In this document: positions 1-11,270 of the stretch, piece by piece
Layout of the letters: every line of letters begins with the position of its first letter
Position numbering within the stretch: the first letter of the stretch is position 1
Source of the DNA: Isoetes taiwanensis
Lineage: Eukaryota > Streptophyta > Lycopodiopsida > Isoetales > Isoetaceae
Reading direction: 5' to 3'
Assembly (NCBI GenBank): GCA_021234155.1
Contig: JAJEKV010000066.1
Span: 4,821,153-4,885,152 of the forward strand
DNA: 64,000 bases
Notes under the pieces: generated by a model
The model's database searches: none
The model's input: the letters and a program-made list of their open reading frames with translations, nothing else
Told to the model about the DNA's origin: nothing
Made by a program: the position numbers and the translations under genes

Positions 1-738
1 TTAGTAACTTGACACAATATTTTAACTATCACATCTTAGCATCTTTAATAGTTTTTTTTTACTTATGCCCCACGCCACCCCTAACATCTTTAACAAGTTT
101 TGAACTTATGCCCAACACCGCCCACATTTGCAAGATGATGTGGTTACTAAGGAACATATACAAGATGTTAACAACCACACCATCGAAAACAACATATACA
201 ATGACTCGCCAACATTAAGCATCATATTAAAGCATTAACTTCTACAGATCCCATTTATATGAACAACTAATAGATGATGCACCCATATAGGTCCTCGACC
301 ATTATCCTCTGGGGACTAAGAATGACAATCTACAAGAAATTGTCGACAAATATCGGCATTCATTGGTCGAAATTGGAAATATGCATTATGCAATGAGAAT
401 GTTCTATGATAGCCTCTAAACTCCAAGCGAGGAAGTCATTTTGACGGAGTGCCGATGAGAGCTAAATTGATATGATAGCCTTGCAAGACAACATGCCAAG
501 TCGGGACAAAAATTCACCGTATGATGAATGCAAGATGATTGCTATACGAACATCTCAAAACTTTGTAAGTTGTTTCAAACTTTAAGCTCAAATGAATTTA
601 TCAATTCAAAGGATAATTTCAAACTCCAATTTACAATGAACGACTATATATACCCAACTAGACGTTCTCAACCATATCTTGATTAATTTTTGAATTTAAT
701 CCCAATAAAAGCCCAGCAACGCTGGGCACTTTTTCTAG
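1..738 (+). mobile_element. 3' end of a Helitron-like element (5' end not found)
   Basis: The right edge has the classic plant Helitron 3' architecture: a GC-rich hairpin GCCCAGC-AAC-GCTGGGC (711-727), a short T-rich spacer, then CTAG (735-738) followed by T. The last ~120 bp are closely related, in inverted orientation, to the sequence from 43,975 rightward, so this is a family with at least two copies here. No helicase/Rep coding is visible, so the copy is non-autonomous or truncated. The 5' TC terminus was not located and may lie outside the window; the body from 1 to about 600 is assigned only by contiguity. Confidence 0.5.
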
Positions 739-1740
739 TTACTCCATAATCTGGAATAATAGCGTATTCTTCAGCATGAAATCACAGTGAAGATTTTAGA
801 AAATGGCTTGTATTCTTTAGCATGTCAAAACTCAACATTTATCAAGGCAACATGTCGCCTTCTGCTACGATGATAGCAGGGACTTCGTAGCTGGAGGAGA
901 ATGAATATAAAGCTTCTGTGTGAATGAAATTTAAAGCTTGAAGCCACGTGAATAGAGGCATGACATAGGTTATCCCGGATGCTCTCCATGGTCTGGAATG
1001 CGGGGCTGCCATGCCTCAAGCTTTGAACAGATTATTCCCAAAGAAAACGTGCAGGTAAAGAATAGATTATAGCCGACTTCAGACAAACAATAAAATTCAT
1101 ACTCTGCAAGAAAAAGCTACCAACTCTTTTGTGGTCGAAATTGATGAAATTTGGGGCCGATTGCTAAAGACTGAACACTCAACGTTTACATAGACAGATA
1201 TGAGGTCTCAGGAATGCAGAAAGCCTTGGACGATCTGGTACTTTAAAATTTGAATTTGAAACTTCAAAATATTTAGCCTTGTACTGCTCTGCAAGAACCA
1301 CCCAATCATTACAGTGAACAAATTGAAGCACTTGAAAGAAAGCTAGAGCCAAATCATGGTTCCAGAGAGGGGAGGTTGCCCGTCCGTCCCCAGGGCTTGG
1401 GGAGAGGACTTTGGTGCAAGGAGTTTCTGGGGGGATTTTAGGGTCTGTGCTTTGGCGTCAACACCCCCCCTCCATGTCAAGACACGACGCAAGGTCCCGG
1501 CCGAATCTGATAAGGAGAGGGCCACTGAAACGTAAACCCTGTGGGTTGCCAGATTCTAGAAGGGTTTGCGTTTTGGGGGGCGAGTTTTGGTCTGTTGCAG
1601 TTGGGATGTGGCAGAGAAGCTGCGATTGAGAACGCGGAGCAAGGGGAACTGACGGAATGGAGTTTGGGCTGGCAAAGACAGGAATAATCTCAGCGGATAA
1701 GCAGAGATTCACCGAGTGAAGCCACCTGCCTAAGCATAAG
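739..1740. other. Unassigned sequence
   Basis: No ORF longer than about 85 codons and no recognisable motif. A locally GC-rich patch (about 1,360-1,640) with several G runs stands out from the AT-rich surroundings. It continues without a clear border into the LINE-like fragment to its right and may be its decayed 3' flank. Confidence 0.4.
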
Positions 1741-1749
1741 AGCGCACAT

Positions 1750-2135
1750 TCAAATACTCCTCAAAGACCGGTCGCCTCTTACGAGAGGCAAGCGAAGAAC
1801 AATGGTACGACTTAGCAATGTGATCTTGAGCTTCCTCGAGAATACGGTTATATGCCATATCCAAACCTTTGAAGATTACCAGTCTTCATCTTTTCCAGAT
1901 AGTCCAAAGCAACTATCCTGCTACAAGATGAAAAGCTTGGCTTTGTAACTCCGTCCAAGTACTTGGGTAAATTGGCAAGAGAACTTGTTGACTTGTTAGT
2001 GAAATTTGGAAAAGTGAGAACAACCAATCCCATACCCGTCTGAGATGGTCACACTCAAAAAAGCAATGCTTAATGGTTTCAGATTTACACTTGCATACTG
2101 GACATTGATCTGATGTTCCAGGGTTAAACTACCAA
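1750..2135 (-). pseudogene. LINE reverse-transcriptase zinc finger (zf-RVT) remnant
   Basis: On the minus strand around 2,120-2,050 a reading gives CPVC...KHCFFECDHL followed by RVWDW, which is the Cys-x2-Cys...His-x4-Cys knuckle and following Trp-rich segment that closes the pol ORF of plant L1-type LINEs. The frame is lost just downstream and no RT core is seen nearby, so this is an isolated, decayed 3' fragment. The zinc-binding residues are seen directly; assignment to the zf-RVT family is from general knowledge. Confidence 0.55.
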
Positions 2136-2520
2136 GATGTCGTGAATAAAACTTGAGGGTCTTTGCTATATAATATTATTATATATGTTTCATAGTAAGT
2201 TTGTATGAATAAATAAATTACTTGCAACGTAAATAGCATGTCTTTAAACAAAATCATTATTATGAGTCCGTAAGCCTCTCACAAAGTTGTCCTCTGCTCT
2301 ACCACGACATGTTGGTACTATTTAACCATCATTCAATTAAATTGGGATTATGTCTTAATATTGGGACAAATTTTATATTGTATGTTTTTAGTAGCATATT
2401 CAAATTCACACAAACTACCTCAAAATTATGAAAACGTAATATTATTTACAAAATAGTCAATATTTCATAATATAACACTATATTTTTAAAAACGTGACGA
2501 AAAAAATTTACATAGTTATT

Positions 2521-3110
2521 CACTTTTCTTCAAGCACCCCAATGATATCGTAGCCTTCTTCCCGACATCTTGAGGTATTGTAATTCTCACATTTCTACCG
2601 GAGCAGTTTTTGGAGTCCATGAGTACAATACACTTTCAAAGTTTTAACCAAAGATCAGGATCACTAGGATTTTTCCTCCATTTCTTTGTCCAACAAGCTA
2701 AGTATCTTTCTTTATCTGATACATTGGTCAACTGATGCACTGGACACCACCATTCCACAAGCACATGGTTGAAGTTAATATTACCTTCTTCTTTGCAAAT
2801 ATCAGAGATGATGTATCCCAACCCGCCTTTGGATAGGTCTCTAAATCTCATCGACTTTACTACCACAAATTAGTGGCACTCCAAGTCGGGTGGAAGATTC
2901 ATAAGGTTCCATGCTAGAAACTTTGGCCTGTTGTTCTTAGGACCAACATAGTGTTTGTCAGAAGGAGGATGAGCATAATGCTTATGAATGTTACTAACAG
3001 TGTTATCAATATCCTCAGCACCTGCTAAGGTCCTCCACCTAGTTTTAGGCAACCATCCTTCTTTCAATTCATCTGAGGATGTGTCTATCTCCCCCAACAA
3101 GTTAATCACC
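2521..3110 (-). pseudogene. Unrecognised decayed coding stretch
   Basis: Two adjacent minus-strand ORFs (3,109-2,870, 79 codons; 2,866-2,636, 76 codons) read like parts of one protein broken by a stop. The first contains GWLPKTRWRTLAG and the second FRDLSKGGLGYII and EWWCPVHQLTNVSDKERYL, with Trp/Cys/His content uncommon in random ORFs. I do not recognise the family. It lies between a LINE remnant and a Copia element and could be a transposon-derived or captured host gene piece. Confidence 0.35.
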
Positions 3111-3309
3111 TTCTTCTAGTAAGCTACCAACGCACGATTAATGTCATCGGGGTTGGTTCTCCATAAACAGAACACATGTTGTGCTACAAAATGGCCCTTG
3201 TGAGCATCTCCATAAACAGAACACGTGCTGAACACATGGCCCTTATGGGCATCTCCATAAACAGAAACATGCTATGCTGCATGCGAAAGTATCTCTATGA
3301 AGGGAGCTT

Positions 3310-5463
3310 ATCCCCAGGATGAAAACCTCGTTCTTTTGGGTTTTCGAGGAAACCCTAAAGATAAACAACCGTCTAAGAGACACTATAAGAATTCAGCATT
3401 CTTTGTCGAGAATAGAAGGCAAGGATTTGGAAAGAAACCCAGGCGGTTTGATGGTGGATAGAATAAAGGGCCAAATGACAAATTGGCGGACCCAAGGGAA
3501 TCGGAGAGGGGGCTAGAGACCGCTAAGTTTGAATCACGCTCTTGCTATAGATGTGGAAAATCTGGACATATTGCCGCAGGATTGTAGAGTCCGGCTTGGA
3601 GAAGATAGAAACAGGAACAAAGCAAGAGAAGAAAGTGGCAACAATGAAAAATTATTTATGGTGCATAGCTCAATAATAGAATCTAGTGAGAAGACTTTAT
3701 GGCTGGATTCTGGGGCCACAATCCATATGACACCCTTTTGTTAGCAATTTAATACATTTGAAGAGTCAAGCGCGCAGCGCCAAGTCTATGTAGGAGACAG
3801 TAGACCTCTTCAAATTGCTGGGAAAGGAACAATATTGGTTGAGTTGGATGATGGCGTTAAGGAGATTCAAGATGTACACTATGTACCAGAGTTGGCCCAA
3901 ACATTATTATCCGTTGGCAAGACTACCGATGCTGATTTAAGTGTGACTTTCCTCAAGAATGGCTGCACCATAAATAATGAACGGGGTTTCTCCTTTGCAA
4001 CAGGCACACGTGTAGAACAATTATACAGGTTGGATGCCATTGTTAGGAGCCCATTTCAGGCATTATCTACAACTGCTAGGTGAAGATATGCAGTTGTGGC
4101 ACAACCGTCTTGGACATCCCAACGTCCAAGTGATGAGAAAGTTGATGCGAGAAAATCTTTTAGCTATGGCGACTCACAAGAACCTAGAAGTCCATCAAAT
4201 GGATGTTTCAGGCATTTTACATGGAGAGTCGCAAGAGAAGATTTATATTTCTCAACACGAAGGCTATGAAGTGGTTGGGCAAGAGCACACAGTATGTAAT
4301 TTGAAGAAGGCTCTATATGATCTTAAACAATCCCTAAAGCGTGGTATGACCGAATTAATGGTTATTTGCTTGCTTTGGGATTCCATAATGCTCATGCTGA
4401 TTCTAATGTTTATGTACAAACTGTGGGAGATTTCTTTGTGTTTAGCATTATATGTTGATGACTGCATCCTGGTTTCCAACATTCTTGTATTTTTGAACCA
4501 AGCAAAGAAGCAGTTATCGTCTGAGTTTGAAATGACATATATGGGTGATATCCATTATTGCCTTGGAATTCAGATTCTTCGAGATCGGGATCACGGCTGC
4601 CTAAGGATGGTGCAAACACAATACATTGATGAAGTTCTTCACAGGTTTCGATATGGCAGATTGCAATCCCATCTCTACACCCATGGAGCCGAATCTGAAA
4701 CTTACCTCTGAAATGAGACCCAATACACAAGCCGAGCAAGATGCTATGAAGAACATCCCATATCGGCATGCGATGGGGTTGTCTTATTTATTTGGTTTGT
4801 ATGTACAAGACCGGACATTTCATTTGCGATTGGGAGTTGTTAGTCAATTTCTTGACAACCCGGGGCCACAATCTTTGGGTGGGTCCAAGCGTATCATGCG
4901 CTATTTGCAAGCTACAAGGGAGTATGATTTAATTTATCAAGCTGGTTCTGCCCCTTTTATCTTGAAAGGTTACTCAGATGTAGATTGGGCGGGGGAGTTG
5001 GAGGTTAGAAGATCCACATCTACATTTATTTTCCTACTTGGTGACTGTGTGGCCTCTTGGCGCGGCAAGAAGCAAACTAGTGTAGCTCTTTCTAGCACTG
5101 AAGCAAAGTATTATGCCGCAGGATTAGACACTCAAGAGGCAATTTGGCTTCGTCGATTACTTCAAGATGTTTTGCTGGAGCAACATATGCCAACTCCATT
5201 ATTTGTGATAATAGAAGTGCTATTGCCTTGGCACTCTCCCCGCAAAGTTTCATGGCAGAGCTCGGCATATTGATATTCGTCATCACTTTATTCGAGAGCA
5301 TGTGAGCAATGGTGTGATAGATCTAAAATTCTGTTCTACTGAAGATATGTTAGTAGACTTATTAACCAAGGCTCTTGGTCGTGATAAGTTTCAACATGAT
5401 CGAGGATTATTGAAGATACTCAAATTTGACATCAAGATCATAGATCCTGGCTGAAGTGGGAGT
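3310..5463 (+). mobile_element. Ty1/Copia retrotransposon, internally deleted and frameshifted
   Basis: Copia order gag-protease-integrase-RT-RNase H is recognisable. The gag end has a CCHC knuckle (CYRCGKSGHIAA, about 3,538-3,580) whose last Cys is lost to a 1-nt shift. Protease has LWLDSGATIHMT (3,699-3,735). The GAG-pre-integrase motif LWHNRLGHPNVQ lies at about 4,092-4,130. Almost the whole integrase core is missing: the reading passes quickly to RT (NLKKALYDLKQS, then LYVDDCILVSN at about 4,448-4,480). RNase H has GYSDVDWAG (about 4,969-4,995) and SSTEAKYYAAG (about 5,091-5,125). A purine-rich tract (GAAGTGGGAG, 5,453-5,462) precedes the 3' LTR. Many stops and frameshifts; a dead copy. 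No 5' LTR was seen. Confidence 0.9.
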
Positions 5464-5464
5464 A

Positions 5465-5980
5465 TTGAAATATCAGCATAGGATCTATGATTAGGATTAG
5501 AGTGTCCATGTGGCAGTCCAAGAGTCGCATCTGTCCGATGCCCAAAACTATATCTGTAATATTTTTTGTTACGATGAATGGGAAGATCTGCATTGCATTC
5601 TAGTTATGATTCCCTTAATTATCAGAAGTGTAATTATTTTTGGGCGTGAAGATCTGCATTGCATTCTAGTTATGATTCCCTTAATTATGAGAAGTGTAAT
5701 TATTTTTGGGCGTGGCTATAACATGTGAAAAACGCGAATATACCACGAATATGGCCGTGGCTATAACATGACGGCGTCTAATATATACGGTGCTCCACAT
5801 CTACAAGTTTCCATAAAATCATGTGCAAAGTAACCAAACTTGCTTTCCACATCTACAAGTTTCCATAAAATCATGTGCAAAGTAACCAAACTTGCTTTAG
5901 GCTAGTTTATTGTTAGTTGCTTTATGTGCAAAGTAACCAAACTTGCTTTAGCTAGTTTATTGTTAGTTGCTTTCGTGGAC
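5465..5980 (+). repeat. Putative 3' LTR of the Copia element, with internal tandem duplications
   Basis: Starts TGAAATATCAGCATAGG directly after the polypurine tract, the expected LTR position. The right end is uncertain because no second LTR exists for comparison. It contains a 66-bp tandem duplication (5,582-5,647 and 5,648-5,713, one visible difference), a 52-bp tandem duplication (5,795-5,846 and 5,847-5,898), and a third partly overlapping ~51-bp duplication ending near 5,971. Confidence 0.5.
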
Positions 5981-6061
5981 CACTTAGAAATAGCTATCGG
6001 GACACCAGCGTCGTGAAAAATCACCCTAGTCTAGACGGTAGCGAATTATGTGCACTTTAAT

Positions 6062-6294
6062 TTTCACGCTCAAATCGTCCGGACAGCTACTCACTTTTAC
6101 TTTATTTTACTTTAGTACCACCTCTCCTTTATGCTTTCTACGGAGTATGGTTAAATCAAAGGATCCATCACCAGATTCGCTTGGCTTGCTCCAACATCAA
6201 GCTCTGTGGGATGAGCTGCCTTGTTATCTTTCCTTCCCTCTCTCTCTCTGATACTTACTAGAACGAGAGCTTCAAAAACAGAATCGAAGAAAAA
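6062..6294 (+). promoter_or_regulatory. Upstream region of the VLIG-VWA gene with pyrimidine-rich leader
   Basis: Between the Copia LTR and the first ATG lies a run of T/C-rich sequence, including a CT tract at about 6,222-6,250 of the kind found in plant core promoters and 5' leaders (Y patch). No clear TATA box was identified. Assignment is by position and composition only. The Copia LTR ends only about 300 bp upstream, so the native promoter may be truncated. Confidence 0.25.
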
Positions 6295-6387
6295 ATGGGT
6301 GGTGGCGATGATGAAGTTGATGAAGCATGCATAGGCGACATGGATGCTGAAGAAGTAGAGATGATTGATTCAATCGAGGAACCGGAG
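6295..6387 (+). CDS. Exon 1 of the VLIG-VWA gene (acidic N-terminus)
   Basis: 31 codons beginning MGGGDDEVDEACIGDM and ending at a GAG|GTAAAA donor. It is strongly acidic. A 19-residue block (EACIGDMDAEEVEMIDSIE) recurs near the start of exon 2 as EACIDDMGVEEVEMIDAIE, so the two exons carry a duplicated module. The start is chosen because it is the first ATG after the pyrimidine-rich leader and is followed by a clean intron. Confidence 0.6.
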
Positions 6388-6489
6388 GTAAAACACTCTA
6401 AGTATTCCAAGCTCTCTGATCTCAGTTTCAGACTTTTTATTTTTTCTACCTTTGCTCATATAACGAAAACTTGACAAAAACAAAAACAG

Positions 6490-9400
6490 ATTCAGGAACA
6501 AATGGATAGTGGCGATTGTGAAAATGAGGAAGAATCTAAGAACCAGGAAGCATGCATCGACGATATGGGCGTTGAAGAAGTAGAAATGATTGATGCAATA
6601 GAAAAGCACGCAGCAACTAATCTGTTCATGCTTATGCACATCAAGCCCGACAGACAGGATCTAAGCTTCGTGGAGAAGGTGGTGCTAGCAAAGGATCAGA
6701 TCTCGGCTTTGCTAATGAAGCTGGATCCAGGAATTTCGGCTGCAAAGCCCATCAACGATGGCCTGGTTTCACAAGTCCCCCTCAAAACAGTGGGATTTTA
6801 TGGCAGCAAAAGATGATGATCCAAATCTTAATAACCAACAAAATATGTTCTGAAGAAGATGTCCAGCGTTTGAAAAATGATGCTCTTCCTTCTGGACTCT
6901 ATGCTTGTATACTAGCATCAAACAATATCGGCATATTCTACTGGCATGAAGGAAAGGAACTTCGAAATGCAAAAAGAAACGATGTCTCTTGCAATTTTAT
7001 CAGGTATATAACAGAACTTTGTGATCTTATCTACCCTTGCATCGAGGTTAAGCATGATATCATCCCTAAAGCTGTTAGAAGTCTTCCAAGAAAGGATCGG
7101 ACGTGCAGGCTTCAGTTGTCTGTAGTAAAAGCTTCAGAAGATGATGTAGAAATTAGATCAGGGTTTACCATTTCTCTGCCAAAATTTGGCCCTGATGTTT
7201 GTGGATTTAAGCTATCTGAAGGTGGGCATCGGTCTGCTTTGCTGTTTTGTGAAAAGCGCCCACCTAGAGTAATACCTAAAACTGAAATCAGGCATGTTCC
7301 TAAGGATGAATTATCTCGTCTAGTGCTGCAATGGAGTGGCTGTTCTATTGATTTGCATGGATTGTCGGAGCGAGATTTTGAAACCTTTGTGGAGAGTTCT
7401 GGTCTAAGTGGTGCGACCGAGCTAAAAAATGATTTAGATCAGCTTAAGCAAGAAGAAGTTGTGCAGACCAATCAATTGCAGAACGTTGAGGATTTTGTTC
7501 TTGTACAGGAAGAAAAGCTTCTAAAGGTGCTCGCCAAAGGTCTTAATGCTTATTTGAGAATACATTATCCTTGGGAGGAGGCAGTTTATGCAGGCACTGG
7601 AGAGGCAAGCAAGCAGTTGGAGAGCTTTGCTGATTTCACAAAGTATTCAGATTATTCAGCTCAGCAATCCCAATTTGCGGATGAAGCTTCATTGGAGAAC
7701 CTAGAGAAAGATCTAGCTGAGATTTGGTCTGGTGGCTCCGATTTTGAAAACCAGAAAATGTTGTTTGTTGGTGATGAGGTTACCTTTGAGCATGGAGCTG
7801 CATGTGACCGTGAAACATTTTCTGCTATATTAAGAAGCTCTGGTGGAAGGACAAGTGGACCAGTCTTGTATGAGGAAGATGTATGTACTGAAACTGATAA
7901 GATCAGTTTTTCCAACAATAAAAAATCCGGCAAGAAGCCTGTACTTCTTGGAGATAGATTCAAAATAAGTCGGGTCGTTGAACGTTTCAAATTTGTGAAG
8001 TATATGTCTTTAAAATATCACAATGCAGAAGTCAAGAAAAGAAGCAACCCAGCAGCTTGCCGTTTGAGATCGTGGTTGGATTGCTTCTATAGGGATATGG
8101 TGCCACCATTGGAGAAGAAGGCTATTCTTTCAGAGTACATTTTTGCAAACAAGGTCCTATTCGAAATAGAAGGGCTCAATGAAGAAGAGCTTGTAAAACG
8201 TATATTTGCAGATTCATTCCCCGGTACTTTGTCAAATGATTGCCAAGAGAAGTGGGACAAACTGCTTAAAGAGGATGGACATTTGAATCCATCATCACCT
8301 GTATCAGATGCAGTTGTGATGGCTTGCGCAGAGCGATACAGAGATGGACGCTGTCGTTTTTTCGCATATTTTCGCAAGCTGGTGGAAGATTTCTTACGGC
8401 CATTACTCCAGCACGCACAAATTGCCACTCTGAAAAGGAGATCCAATGAGGTCAAGGAAAGGATAAAGAAAGAGCGGTTGTCTCTAATGAAAAATTTCAA
8501 GACAATATTATCTCAGCGTGGTTCAAGTCCCCCAGTTCAGCTACAGCAATGTTTCCCTGATATCTATTATACAAGTGACATGTTGACCGTTAAATTTACA
8601 AGACATGAAGTGAAAGGTGAAAGCTTAGAGTGGAAACTTTTGGAAATGCTGCCAACCAAGGTTCAGCTGGATGCCCATGCATCTTCTAAAGAACATTTGA
8701 TAACCCCAATTTATAGCAGGCCTTATCTGTTGATTACTTTGGACCAAACCGAACAAAACCTTTTGGAAGTAATAGTTCTGAAATCAGGGCAAGTTCTAGT
8801 GATTATAGAAAACCTGGGTTTGAGAAACTTGACTCTCTATGTGTGCCCAAATCTAGGCATTACTGTGCATGAGCAGCGGCACCATGTTTTAACTTTGAAG
8901 CAAGGATTAGACCTTGTTACTTTTGATGAAGGGACCAAGTTCTTCGCTTGTTTTGACAAAGGCATATCCATAATTAAAGTACTCAGATTTGATGAATCTT
9001 TGCACCAATTACAAGGAACAGGTATAACCCTGGAGCTGAATGAATACTGTATAGATGGCAGCATTTCATGGATGCATTTTGTTCCTGGAAAAGCAGAACT
9101 TTTGGTTGCTGACCAGAAAGTCATAAGGGTTTTTGACGTTGCTCATTCTCGCATGATGAGACCACGGACCATAGAGTTACCGCCCAACCTTCTGCAAGTC
9201 TGCCTTCCTGGCAATGGTGCATGCTTGACCATCATTTGTAAATGTCAAGATGCTCAGCCCCGCATCGCCACATCGGGAACTGGGGGAGATATTGAAGAAG
9301 GAGAGATAGGAGCACCAGTTAGAGTAAATCCTGTGGAAGGCGAGAACAAACATGCGCTATGGATGCATGTGTACATGCTTGATGATAACATGCAGCGTGT

Positions 9401-9929
9401 AAAAAGCAGACAATTGTGTTTCAAGGTGGAAAATGTTTATATGGTCCAAGCTAAAACTGTCATCTATGGTACCCAGCTGCATCTCCTGCTTCATGGTGGT
9501 GGCAAGCCAGATGTGGTTTCCTCTGTGATTTTGAAAGTAACATCTTCTTCAGAAGTTTGCCATGTGAAGGTCCAGAATAACCCCATGAAGAAACGTCTGG
9601 CAGATGAAGGGGATGAAAAGGCTTGTACTGAATTGGATTACTTATACCATCTATTTGATAAGTATGCCATAAACCCTCCTCTTGGGAGGAATAGACAGAT
9701 CAGGCATATTACATTTAACATAATGTTGGAAGTGCTGCAGGCGAGGATTCCCAATGTTAGCGATTACATAAATTATGCCAGAGACTCTTTGACGAGGCTA
9801 AGCATAGAAAAAGGAAAGGAGTTCCCTGTACCTGTTAAATTCCAAGCAAAGATAATTGAAGGGCCATGCTACCTAGAGAAAGATGAAATGAAGAACCTCC
9901 TCTTGGCAGACTGGCTGACCTTTGCTTAG
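6490..9929 (+). CDS. N-terminal and middle region of the VLIG-VWA protein (exon 2, 5' part)
   Basis: After acceptor ACAG (6,489) the frame runs IQEQMDSGDCENEE to a stop at 6,814. The protein then resumes in another frame as CSEEDVQRLKNDALPSG (about 6,850 on) and stays open to 9,927. A short piece of the third frame (DDDPNLNNQQNM, 6,812-6,847) appears to be the original link, implying two small indels. The region includes a helix-rich part (about 7,990-8,520; EEELVKRIF, KRRSNEVKERIKKERL) and then a strand-rich stretch (about 8,580-9,250; phrases such as LLITLDQTEQNLLEV and KVIRVFDV) resembling WD/propeller blades, though I cannot assign a fold. No signal peptide or membrane segment; presumably cytosolic. 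Confidence 0.65.
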
Positions 9930-9931
9930 TT

Positions 9932-10345
9932 CCCATTCAGATTGCAAGAGCTGAGAATAATGGACTATCTCCGCTAGTGGATGGGCTTCAGATGTCTTCT
10001 AAGCTCCATTATGCTGATGCTATATCACTTGCCATGGTCATTCGCTTTGGGCTCTATGACAATGTGATTCAGAGTTGGAAGGGACATCTTAAAGTTATTT
10101 CATCTATGGGTAAGCAGAGCAGTGGAAAGTCTTACCTGCTCAATCATCTAACAGGATCGTTACTTGATGTGGCTGGTGGACGGTGCACTGATGGGGTGTG
10201 GATGACAGTGCGCATAGTTGGCAACTGTATGTTTATAATCCTAGACTTTGAAGGTCTTGGAAGTTTTGAGCACAGTGGACAGGAGGATGTACTACTATCC
10301 ATTCTTAATGCGGCGATAAGTAATATCACAATATTCAACAAGAAG
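9932..10345 (+). CDS. VLIG/GBP-like GTPase core (exon 2, 3' part)
   Basis: Reads VPIQIARAENNGLSPLVDGLQ and then a P-loop GKQSSGKSYLLNHL (G1, about 10,110-10,150). Next are GGRCTDGVWM (about 10,177-10,206), whose Thr suits switch I, and IILDFEGLGSFEHSGQED (about 10,235-10,290), a DxxG Walker B/G3 motif with the D-x-E-G-L-G form typical of GBP, VLIG and atlastin-type large GTPases. The upstream ORF ends in another frame at 9,929 only because of a 1-nt shift near 9,893-9,900; in this frame the upstream text is PPLGRLADLCLVPIQ, continuous with the GTPase. Ends at donor AAG|GTAAGC. Known family members bind GTP and oligomerise; activity here is untested. Confidence 0.8.
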
Positions 10346-10562
10346 GTAAGCCTATATCCATCACACTTCCCATGTTTGTGTAACTTGGTTTAGATGCTTA
10401 GTATTACTTTACAGGGACGGAATAAAAATGAATGAAATCTATGGAGCACATCATGCTCCTTAATTCAATCAGGGAAATGGATTAGTAGCCAACCTTATAT
10501 ATAAGATTTGTAATTGATTATGCTCCTTCATATGTCTGACTTCTTGTTACGATCCTTTCCAG
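10346..10562 (+). other. Intron 2 of the VLIG-VWA gene
   Basis: 217-nt intron bounded by AAG|GTAAGC and TTTCCAG|GATTTT; phase 0 on both sides, so the GTPase reading frame joins exactly (FNKK then DFHLDKETE). Contains in-frame stops, which supports it being non-coding. Confidence 0.7.
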
Positions 10563-11270
10563 GATTTTCATCTTGATAAGGAGACGGAGTCTGTTTTTGA
10601 ACGTTTTCAAAGTGGCGTAACATTAGTAAAACAAGATGCAAAACTGTTTAAAGGGCTCTTCTATATGGCCATAAAAGATGTCGATGCAGCAGATGTTGAT
10701 GATCTTAAAAACGAGTTTCTGGCTAAGATTTTGCAGATATGCAACAAATCCCATGATAATTTCCTCACAAAAATGTATGGTGGCAATGTTGAAATTGCTG
10801 CGCTTCCTCCATTTCATAGGGCTGAGTTTCAGGATAGCATTGCCCAGCTAGCCCGCACTGTGGAGGAACTCCCACCTGTTTACACAAATGGAAGAAGATT
10901 CTTGACAGATTTGAAGCTCATAATGTCACAAATAAGTGCCAAAGATTGGTCGCCAACAGATTCAAAGCGCATGGCATTTCAGTTGAGTTTGTTACGCACA
11001 CATTTACAATCTGTTATATCATTTGCTTGTTTAAATGATGACAAGAAGCCGCTGACCAACTTTAACAATGAAGAAGATATTCCAGACATGCCTATTGCAT
11101 TTGGCAACCATGTTTTTGAAATGAGTGACACTGGTCTGCAATTAGCTGCATATTCCAATTCTGGCGGGATATTAGGGCCTTTAACCACCCTGTTTGAGCA
11201 GTTGGTTCCGCGAAAAGGCATGGGTGGAGGGACTGATGAGAAATGGCATGCAGAATTAGAGTGTTTCTTA
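10563..11270 (+). CDS. GTPase C-terminal half and helical region (exon 3, before transposon)
   Basis: Open from DFHLDKETESVFERF to LECFL (236 codons), where a transposon interrupts. KLFKGLFYMAIKDVDAAD occupies the place where GBP/VLIG GTPases have their guanine-specificity (T/R)D segment; IKDV is the candidate. The rest is helical and hydrophobic. The codon frame resumes at 12,080 after one TTA is discounted, showing this is one original exon. Confidence 0.7.

Noticed and set aside
7661-9124. Minus-strand ORFs of 95-137 codons within the VLIG-VWA exon
   Set aside because: They are shadows of the well-supported plus-strand coding sequence.
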